Translations under genes and position numbers: made by a program
Shown here: positions 7,701-9,180 of the stretch, one piece after another
How the letters are laid out: every line of letters starts with the position of its first letter
Position numbering within the stretch: the stretch's first letter is position 1
Notes under the pieces: model-generated
Told to the model about the DNA's origin: nothing
Databases searched by the model: none
What the model saw: only the letters and a program-made list of their open reading frames with translations
NCBI GenBank assembly: GCA_029940115.1
Contig: JAOZRQ010000053.1
Coordinates: forward strand, 10,759-19,938
Direction: 5' to 3'
Source: Desulfobacterales bacterium
GTDB taxonomy: Bacteria > Desulfobacterota > Desulfobacteria > Desulfobacterales > 4be13
DNA length: 9,180 bases

Positions 7701-7834
7701 ACTACGATACATCCCATCCGGTTCATACGAATCCCCCTTTCTTTTTTCGGGTTAAAGAACTCCTTATTCATTTCAGAAAGATCAAAAAAGATTCTCATAA
7801 GTTGTGCCATCAGGCTGATAATTTTGTGTGTCAT
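1..7834 (-). CDS. Giant secreted modular protein with VPS62-like domain and InlB-type repeat array (partial, 3' end outside window)
   Basis: An open frame of at least 2,611 codons runs from ATG at 7834 to the left edge. I followed it codon by codon without meeting a stop. An in-frame TAA lies two codons before this ATG, so 7834 is the most upstream start; an alternative ATG is at 7726. Modules by residue: extension 1-36, signal-like segment 37-60, helical region about 60-650, acidic Ser-rich linker 658-711, Ig-like segment 712-812, VPS62-like domain about 815-1215, KRE9-like modules at 1234-1371, 1379-1478, 1598-1685 and 1912-2025, G8-like modules at 1496-1575 and 1686-1773, a degenerate InlB-like unit at 1836-1911, and an InlB-type array from 2026 onward. 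The architecture implies an exported, surface-attached or released protein whose repeats serve as stalk or adhesive. The helical and VPS62-like part could be an effector head. No enzyme active site is evident. Its biological role is unknown to me. Confidence 0.93.
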   Translation of the reverse strand, partial: MTHKIISLMAQLMRIFFDLSEMNKEFFNPKKERGIRMNRMGCIVVFLTVVFFVVPSAKGGDYDVGFVDKVVKDVNIKVDITDDLLEVEVVPGFAMKDILIPLCVAYKTSEHLRSSNRIVFKSWLEDHGLHKNWLWVLNNWKNYENISEFSKVVEDLSESEKTKSDIETALNRLKTIKEISGDDFSSLSPTNFAIGQLEKLIMEEAKGTTGAEIIKGVKNLVTICNFIAAPTPLGAILLLLNASSIIDNMDYLVDAVNGKVDMRYAYLLYYIGDEISKDKDKDGNLIWSKAPWNQNITCKATNYQCESGTLVDMMMRMASSRSESVFSWIWFKNDIYTIAYPYSGGYEYEDKNDIISSVHSDPTYHHCGDCYTIPMSGYIGEGSLKCANSCYNKLIKSTLEIGKGSSYLERVDDSEFYRSWSRILFESSDNIKRAEIYLRNLASIFSYYQSIEEGSYGTYGNSLEDALTSVVVSYRDGYEEIELKDVGKLNDYLDNMERHFENQIENAFYNVGGIAQIGRGIGFSFLDDSDRLEFILNKMKEAYDSQVSIYESRLIGKPKYFSISCGTSDQKQCLATPVNHDGWVQYFQAIKDNQLSTGMLDENIIGEFAVYFDRDGGSDGKGAAFVVTDDNDFLRIYEEMRNELGMPTGNRTGDRQNFENGYIDLSGVYGYTDLSGVDINDSASHSESDSEHIDVVTENDPSSNSEADSTKSGLVFKEFSLKKPIKMGEPVEFSLRFSGAIDDIPLIIRVENEWHQAGVNVSPTKVKDNGWADFKIDPVHFNGYGLYHVYCRKTGDDIQLWHGRFVVDREPVSDVDTKRLLKQFAPIVHFGDRTKSQASESNPWRYYDEQEHFLPIDMRDMITDYVNDLGNQYHISAGYLISDIQGAETEHFLIGGGIISSIGDIAKYNHADFKYGITKPHSWTVTDSGCLHASPLLADKCKIIEYEEEILEFPGLNDSPYISEITSHIDLDSKIYATAYEHKGYLFLQYLFWYPFDPKNGKTFISEHFSRHSGDVEHIVVVVKKSDMKPQGIMFFHHIPEQKFYFYGDNAFRLGSLLTTSLYSKNDNPAEIVGSWNVSGENFAGSYVQWPQVVKTDEQPHVYIAMGSHGAYFREGTYTVNIPETGDTRKNDLIEYAGGQEGINYEDRLVYLPRLSEIDMVGENKEYSFALFSGEAAQTEVQNNPLKAPPEIPFYPYYGNPNVWMSVHMNCFSSSDSFNPRNDIADWLKDSEYGISIKITSEHEGKVYKPTDEIELNIEVKNKAGEAKVSLYSSTYDGLSDFFGWDEGDDLSAYPELVQEWTLNLDDFYSVSDAEAIKNGMTGADKKIGTGTFLLTLPEDALDNWNKRFHVIIESDDGLKSNGTGFFCVRDFSSDTPPGKIIFDPLVFVEQARDDKPIIRWANKTPDNPEHLRIELRKEGVDQPWAVKENVMNFSARCTTVLSVPGHLHGEDFYFAAYPNDGDEELGRSNLFPLSGKGAFTYPPMLPDTGADEYIYVTITSGPWNDPATWKDGMIPPNGENVNVEIHHNVELDRNMTVGTLTIHEGATLQNKYRYVLQVTGTFVNNGQVISNTPCVIVRNEEGDPQASEEITSPVIPGHITITSAHKDREYPSDQTIRTDFSTNAQEEIEICLNKSDGSQWCCKADPESGTFYFPIPQDCIRGDDFWLSAHAGDASDTTDRFSVQAVIQSTPEGGDWDDPNTWIGNCLPAHTDVVRIANGAVVTGKGEIYIKSLVVETGSTLTHAEGYEFTITIFGALAFNGNVHIDILALARLHGASDEDMAEIMREIAENGKWNTTAHTVHGGRSASGTSSSSSHYTSREPTDYQLPPAEEDHRIQLYKYGKGKVICKGGIMQEGENQIDMEKGERMDISIIPDADHAAAIWVDHVAIGPEDADSVFQRSGISVVKVEFVRVIPDPDAYIRLEFPEPAEHGEMGDRVFGWNDAVEFTWRSDKIDYVKYSLYDGTVNDGTLITSGLIPNDGSWMFKPFEYSNLHTGGPFRFYVADPIVSELYSVTQGFSIADKPEYCRIRTIAGHGGTISLTGGGKRGREKQTRDFEVEIGAGQAFLIFPDENFIIDTVLINDVQLHEDYAAGESFTYRFSDVTTDHTIEAVFRPMTCTLTASAASGGSISPSGSQVVDYGTEKHYTITPDGSHTIADVTVNGVSRGAVDTLTVTADEDKTIAATFQRKQVVVQTLSGPHGSISPHGPQTVDCGTEMTFTFTPEDCHEVAEVKVNGLSRDAGESLTVMINADTTVEAGFTRRQVTVTASSGTGGSISASGTQVVDCGTLLNFTITPDNCHHISDVTVNGVSQGAVDTLSVTADKEMRVEALFRVKQFTVSGSAGTGGTISPSGGVVADCGSEQRFTVTPDMPCYKIEDVMIDQVSQGTGPIHTITVTKDQAIAASFHVRPFTITASAGTGGTISPSGTSTVECGAGRTFTITPSSCYDIKDVKVNGSSVGPVSSHTLSNITANQTISATFKVKTHTLAASAGENGSVSPAGDVSANCGSDKLFTFTPASDAYEVENVTVDGTSQGAVSSYLFTHVTASHSVHATFRLKPVITATSGEHGSLSEEGEIIVGTGTSRTFSITPASEAYEIEDVTVNSDSVGA
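1760..2101 (-). other. KRE9-like beta-sandwich module 4
   Basis: Residues about 1912-2025 carry AYIRLEFPEPAEHGEMGDRV, GWNDAVEFTWRSDKIDYVKY, NDGSWMFKPFEY and GGPFRFYVADP, then the terminal TQGFSIADKP. They follow the 'i.w....i..v.y.ly.g', 'ngsw.f.P', 'gpf.f.v.D', 'gFsi' pattern of extracellular Ig-like modules. This module joins directly to the InlB-type array. Confidence 0.4.
2102..2329 (-). other. Degenerate InlB-type repeat outside the main array
   Basis: Residues about 1836-1911 contain LYKYGKGKVICKGGIMQEG, GERMDISIIPDADHAAAIWV, DHVAIGPED and VVKVEFV. They keep the InlB-type skeleton 'G.G.i......g.......G....i.i.Pd..h....v.vd...vG', but with poor identity to the array at 1-1759. It probably split off early from the repeat family. 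Confidence 0.4.
2516..2779 (-). other. G8-like 'GDWDDPNTW' module 2
   Basis: Residues about 1686-1773 read PEGGDWDDPNTWIGNCLP, TDVVRIANGAVVTGKGEI, IKSLVVETGSTLTHAEG and FTITIFGALAFNGN, in the same order as the module at 3110-3349. The two copies share the W-DP-TW core and the 'sLvv..GstL' beta-strand pair. After it comes a Ser-rich spacer (RSASGTSSSSSHYTS, about 1807-1821). Confidence 0.55.
2780..3043 (-). other. KRE9-like beta-sandwich module 3
   Basis: Residues about 1598-1685 run GHITITSAHKDREYPSDQTI, IEICLNKSDGSQW, SGTFYFPIPQDCIRGDDFWL, DTTDRFSVQ. This is the clearest copy of the set: opening 'ITSAHKDREY', central 'tGtfyFpiP...i.gddfwlsa' and closing 'sd.tdrFSV'. It has a WCC pair and CLN/DCI cysteines. 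It alternates with the two G8-like modules. Confidence 0.55.
3110..3349 (-). other. G8-like 'GPWNDPATW' module 1
   Basis: Residues about 1496-1575 show ITSGPWNDPATWKDGMIPP, then NVNVEIHHNVELD, MTVGTLTIHEGATL and LQVTGTFVNNGQ. This is the common extracellular pattern 'G.WsdpaTW..g.vP...d.V.I..g..v.ld....vg.LtI..Gg.L', often found ahead of beta-helical or carbohydrate-related domains and resembling G8 domains. A second copy lies at 2516-2779. Confidence 0.55.
3401..3700 (-). other. KRE9-like beta-sandwich module 2
   Basis: Residues about 1379-1478 run from GKIIFDPLVFVEQ through IIRWANKT and LRIELRKEG to VPGHLHGEDFYFAAYPNDGD and the FPLSG end. They keep the 'i.W.n', 'l.ieL.k.g' and 'vP..l.g.dfyf.a' landmarks of the neighbouring modules. 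This copy is more diverged than the one at 2780-3043. Confidence 0.4.
3722..4135 (-). other. KRE9-like beta-sandwich module 1
   Basis: Residues about 1234-1371 open with ISIKITSEHEGKVYKPTDEI and close with GTFLLTLPEDAL, then FHVIIES and GFFCVRD. This fits the pattern 'ItsP..g..y..gd.i.i', 'tGtf.w.iP', 'y.i.v.S', 'FsV' of KRE9/Ser-Thr-rich extracellular Ig-like modules, which are common in bacterial surface proteins as spacers or carbohydrate-interacting units. It lies in the zone where base composition changes from AT-rich to GC-rich. Confidence 0.5.
4190..5392 (-). other. VPS62-like domain
   Basis: Residues about 815-1215 carry the ordered landmarks I associate with the VPS62 / plant DUF946 family. 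They are an opening LLKQFAPIVHFGD (about 820-832; family pattern 'YAPvv.fhp.E'), HFLPIDM (852-858; family '.yfPssv'), FWYPFD (992-997; family 'fWvfYPFNG'), HSGDVEHIVVVV (1012-1023; family 'GDWEHvtv') and PHVYIAMGSHGAYF (1100-1113; family 'vYvs.gsHasYp.'). In the fourth motif Trp is replaced by Val. The yeast protein is linked to vacuolar sorting, and bacterial members exist with no settled function. I recognised this by motif only, without a profile search. Confidence 0.65.
5399..5701 (-). other. Ig-like beta-sandwich segment preceding the VPS62-like domain
   Basis: Residues about 712-812 alternate hydrophobic and polar positions, as in an Ig-like fold (KMGEPVEFSLRFSG, then IPLIIRVENEW, then YGLYHVYCRKTGDD and LWHGRFVVDREP). 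The segment ends directly before the VPS62-like start at KRLLKQFAPIVHF. No specific family is assigned. Confidence 0.45.
5710..5798 (-). repeat. Degenerate 57-bp-period repeat in the linker
   Basis: The stretches beginning at about 5710 and 5767 on the plus strand (aatccgcttctgaattgga and aatccgattctgaatggga, then similar flanks ending in atcattt) lie 57 bp apart. They encode NDPSSNSEADST and NDSASHSESDSE. This is an older, more diverged in-frame duplication than the 27-bp one next to it. Confidence 0.65.
5804..5857 (-). repeat. 27-bp in-frame tandem duplication
   Basis: Two 27-bp units start at 5804/5805 and 5831/5832 and share a 25-base core with one mismatch (aagtcaGtg versus aagtcaAtg on the plus strand). 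They encode the 9-residue units GYIDLSGVY and GYTDLSGVD. The length is a multiple of three, so the frame is preserved. Replication slippage in a linker is the simplest origin. Confidence 0.85.
6977..7003 (-). other. DxDxDG calcium-loop-like motif
   Basis: Residues D278, D280, D282 and G283 form DKDKDGNLI, the usual start of an EF-hand or dockerin-type Ca2+ loop. Position 12 of the loop is Lys rather than Glu or Asp, so a full EF-hand is unlikely; a dockerin- or thrombospondin-type-3-like loop is possible. A second Asp/Gly-rich stretch, D613-R-D615-G-G-S-D619-G, lies near 5976-5998. Confidence 0.4.
7085..7201 (-). other. Hydrophobic helical hairpin in the N-terminal region of the giant protein
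   Basis: Residues about 212-250 contain two hydrophobic helix-like stretches, around VKNLVTICNFIAA and PLGAILLLLNASSII, separated by a Pro-containing turn (APTP). They sit in an otherwise charged helical region that includes a coiled-coil-like segment at about 152-185. Such a buried or membrane-active hairpin occurs in helical pore-forming proteins, but it could equally be the core of a soluble helical bundle. The membrane role is inference. Confidence 0.4.
7655..7834 (-). other. N-terminal extension plus signal-peptide-like segment of the giant protein
   Basis: Residues 1-36 precede a second in-frame Met (M37, 7726) and form a mixed hydrophobic and charged stretch ending in NPKKERGIR. From M37 onward the sequence is a textbook export signal: a short N-region with one Arg, a hydrophobic core of about 14 residues (GCIVVFLTVVFFVV), then PSAKGG as a probable cleavage zone after A57 or G59. 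If translation starts at 7834, the signal carries a long N-terminal extension, which is known in some autotransporters and large adhesins. This extension does not match the ESPR motif I know. If translation starts at 7726, residues 1-36 would be untranslated or a leader. Export is likely either way. Confidence 0.75.
7733..7738 (-). promoter_or_regulatory. Second ribosome binding site AGGGGG before the internal ATG at 7726
   Basis: On the minus strand AAAGGGGGATTCGT precedes ATG 7726, with a purine-rich AGGGGG core 6 nt upstream. This start would give a normal-length signal peptide. It competes with the start at 7834, and the sequence alone does not decide between them. Confidence 0.5.
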
Positions 7835-7910
7835 TTTTTAACTCCTTTCGTATAAATAATTAATCATCTAAATTTATAAGAAAAACAGCGATATCACCCA
7901 CAACACAGAA
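7835..7910 (-). other. 76-bp intergenic spacer, co-directional genes
   Basis: It holds the Shine-Dalgarno site of the giant gene and AT-rich sequence. A weak TATAAA (7873-7878, minus strand) has only a poor -35 candidate, TTGTGG, about 19 nt upstream. I see no terminator hairpin, so read-through from the 158-residue gene is plausible. Confidence 0.4.
7842..7846 (-). promoter_or_regulatory. Ribosome binding site AGGAG for the upstream start of the giant gene
   Basis: On the minus strand AAAGGAGT stands 7 nt before ATG 7834, which is an ideal Shine-Dalgarno match and spacing. This supports 7834 as the real start even though the signal peptide begins 36 codons later. Confidence 0.8.
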
Positions 7911-8387
7911 TCAGAGGGAGATACTGCCGTTATAACCAGCACTGGCTGTGATGACCGGCTTTGCTCTGGAATTCGCCTGACGGATAACAGGGTTGTCTTT
8001 CACAAAAACAGAAGCATCCATGCCTTTGGGCAGGACATAAGCGGATACAGCTTTTGCTGTTTTGTCATAAACAACAGCAACATTGTCGTACCCGACTTTT
8101 TTGAGGAGGGCTTCAACATCATAGACAGGGATGTCTGACACATTGAGGCTGACTTCCTTATCCTGAACACCTTCAAAAACCTTGATTTTCAAATGAGATT
8201 TTCTCGCGATCTCTTCAGCGACTTCTTTCGCGTTTACCCCTTTGGCTAAGATGGAAAGAAGGTTTTTTTTCACTTCAACTCTGAGTTGCTTTTCTGATTT
8301 GACAACATCTGCCTCAACATTATTGGAAAAAGCAGACAGCACAATGCACACACAGACAAATGCCAATGAGATAATGATTCTTTTCAT
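7911..8387 (-). CDS. Exported protein with STN/secretin-like domain, ending in a truncated InlB-type repeat
   Basis: A 158-residue protein. It starts at ATG 8387, preceded by AGGAG with 6-nt spacing. A clear signal peptide (MKR, hydrophobic core to about residue 20) ends at VEA-D27. Residues about 42-115 (VAEEIARKSHLKIKVFEGV, DKEVSLNVSDIPVYDVEALL, NVAVVYDKT) look like the short STN domain found at the N-terminus of secretins and TonB-linked receptors: a helix, a strand, 'vsl.v.d.pv.d.l..LLk', a strand. Such domains take part in periplasmic protein contacts. The final residues KPVITASAGYNGSISL match the beginning of the giant protein's repeat at 1-160 (KPVITATSGEHGSLSE), then TGA follows. I infer that a longer repeat-bearing version was truncated. 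The partner and function are not known to me. Confidence 0.85.
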   Translation of the reverse strand: MKRIIISLAFVCVCIVLSAFSNNVEADVVKSEKQLRVEVKKNLLSILAKGVNAKEVAEEIARKSHLKIKVFEGVQDKEVSLNVSDIPVYDVEALLKKVGYDNVAVVYDKTAKAVSAYVLPKGMDASVFVKDNPVIRQANSRAKPVITASAGYNGSISL

Positions 8388-8393
8388 GATATT

Positions 8394-8398
8394 CTCCT
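8394..8398 (-). promoter_or_regulatory. Ribosome binding site AGGAG of the 158-residue gene
   Basis: On the minus strand TTTAGGAGAATATC precedes ATG 8387, a full AGGAG core at 6-nt spacing. It fixes the start in front of the signal peptide. Confidence 0.8.
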
Positions 8399-8439
8399 AA
8401 AAAATTAATTTTGGCAGAGGTATTCCGCCGTTAATAAAA

Positions 8440-8448
8440 ATTATAGCA
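8440..8448 (-). promoter_or_regulatory. Extended -10 promoter (TGCTATAAT)
   Basis: The minus strand reads TGC TATAAT, a perfect sigma-70 extended -10 (TGnTATAAT). Transcription would start near 8433, leaving a leader of about 45 nt before ATG 8387. No good -35 is present at 16-18 nt upstream, which fits an extended -10 promoter. It would drive the 158-residue gene and possibly the giant gene. Confidence 0.65.
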
Positions 8449-8451
8449 TCA

Positions 8452-8475
8452 AGCCCCGAAATAAATTTCAGGGCT
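8452..8475 (-). terminator. Hairpin between the genes: weak terminator or operator-like palindrome
   Basis: AGCCCTGAAA-TTTA-TTTCGGGGCT (minus strand) makes a 10-bp stem with one T-G wobble and a 4-nt loop, 27 nt after the stop of the upstream gene. The T-rich run (ATTTTTATT) begins about 10 nt after the stem rather than directly after it, so it is not a canonical intrinsic terminator. It also covers the place where a -35 box would be, so a protein-binding palindrome is a fair alternative. Confidence 0.5.
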
Positions 8476-8502
8476 GAAAGCTAAATCCTGTCCCCCAATA
8501 CT

Positions 8503-9180
8503 TCAATACCTGATTTCAAGTATGGCTATAGCGCCGGTCTTCAAGTTCCACCGCTGAGTCTCCGTTCCCTCAATCACATTGCTGACCTGTATGGAAGCGG
8601 TGTTCGGTCCCACGGTCCCCTGATTCAGGGCTTCGACTCTGAAGGTGTTGCTTCCGCTGCTGACGGCGGCATTATACACGGTTCCGGGCCAGTTTTCCAA
8701 TGTCAGGTTGGAATAGATCTGCTGATCGTTCAGCCAGACATTCACCCGGTCGCCATCCTGCTCTCCGTGATCCCAAAGCGTGATCGCAATGTTTACCTGA
8801 TCCACAGTGACCGGTTCCAGATTGGAGACATTGTCAAATGAGATCGAACTAAGCGTCCCCTGAGTTGAACTGCTGCTGGCGTCAAAGCGGAGTTTGACGA
8901 AGTTCCCAGAATAGCTCAGATTGCCGTCTGAGTCAGGGGAGATTCGATCATACGAGTCCGGCGAACTTTCATAAACATATAAGCTGCCGCTGCCCGATGT
9001 CAGGTTGATGGATAATGAGCCGTTTCTGACAGGATTGGCAAGAATCCCGGAATCCCCTTTGATGCTGTCCTGTATCTGACCGGGCATTGATATGTAAAAG
9101 TCGAATGTCCCGCTGGTCGAGGTGTTGTTCGAGTCGAAGTGGACGGTGCGGGCGGTTCCGATGAAGATGCCGGTCCCGCT
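8503..9180 (-). CDS. Secreted beta-rich protein, C-terminal 225 residues (5' end outside window)
   Basis: The frame is open from the right edge (first codon at 9180) to TGA at 8505-8503. An internal Met at 9087 is probably not the start, because coding sequence continues upstream of it. The visible part has a pair of similar segments (VHFDSNNTSTSGTFDFYI, about 13-30; LRFDASSSSTQGTLSSISFD, about 97-116) and many Ser, Asn and Gly. A compact C-terminal domain (about 125-225) has ITLWDHGEQDGDRVNVWLN, NTFRVEALNQGTVGPNTASI and QRWNLKTGAIAILEI. I have seen 'DhG..DGD.v.v.lN' plus 'A.N.G...PNTA.i' plus 'W.L.tG' together in secreted proteins, but I cannot name the family. The Asp-rich loop could bind Ca2+ (inference). 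Its function is unknown. Confidence 0.88.
   Translation of the reverse strand, partial: SGTGIFIGTARTVHFDSNNTSTSGTFDFYISMPGQIQDSIKGDSGILANPVRNGSLSINLTSGSGSLYVYESSPDSYDRISPDSDGNLSYSGNFVKLRFDASSSSTQGTLSSISFDNVSNLEPVTVDQVNIAITLWDHGEQDGDRVNVWLNDQQIYSNLTLENWPGTVYNAAVSSGSNTFRVEALNQGTVGPNTASIQVSNVIEGTETQRWNLKTGAIAILEIRY

Noticed and set aside
1..7834. Possible frameshift or split of the giant gene where composition changes
   Set aside because: Reading every codon in frame from 7834 to the left edge showed no stop and continuous protein-like sequence across 3600-4200.
7835..7910. TATAAA at 7873-7878 as a dedicated promoter for the giant gene
   Set aside because: The only -35 candidate is poor and its spacing of about 19 nt is long; kept only as a weak possibility in the spacer entry.
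8452..8475. Hairpin as part of a riboswitch for the 158-residue gene
   Set aside because: It lies upstream of the predicted transcription start at about 8433, so it would not be in that leader, and no conserved riboswitch core is visible.

Overview
The window holds three genes, all on the minus strand. All three look like exported or surface proteins. Nothing in it looks like a housekeeping gene, tRNA, rRNA, insertion sequence or CRISPR array. The protein types (signal peptides, STN/secretin-like domain, divergent InlB-type repeats, alternating beta-rich modules in one giant chain) suggest a Gram-negative environmental bacterium. A Desulfobacterota-like host is my best guess, but it rests on architecture only and is weak.

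Layout in transcription order, right to left. (1) 9180-8503 is the 3' end of a secreted beta-rich protein that enters from the right edge and ends in a conserved-looking domain rich in Asp and Asn. (2) 8502-8388 is a short intergenic region with a 10-bp-stem hairpin next to an extended -10 promoter. (3) 8387-7911 encodes a 158-residue exported protein with an STN-like domain. Its last 16 or so residues are the beginning of an InlB-type repeat, cut off by a stop. (4) 7834-1 is one uninterrupted reading frame of at least 2,611 codons that leaves the window at the left edge. I read it codon by codon and found no stop or frameshift.

The giant protein reads, in order: an unusual 36-residue N-terminal extension, a signal-peptide-like segment, an alpha-helical region with a hydrophobic hairpin and a DxDxDG loop, an acidic Ser-rich linker with tandem duplications, an Ig-like segment, a VPS62-like domain (a family best known from eukaryotes), four KRE9-like beta-sandwich modules interleaved with two 'GxWxDPxTW' (G8-like) modules, and an array of InlB-type repeats of about 73 residues running off the window. 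Base composition changes sharply inside the gene: AT-rich over the helical and VPS62-like half, GC-rich over the modular and repeat half. This suggests an effector-like head was joined to an adhesin-like stalk.

The 158-residue gene and the giant gene are 76 bp apart, co-directional, and share InlB-repeat sequence. They may form one transcription unit read from the promoter at about 8445. The most notable points are the VPS62-like head on a giant secreted repeat protein, the composition break, the truncated repeat tail in the neighbouring gene, and the two equally good start sites of the giant gene.
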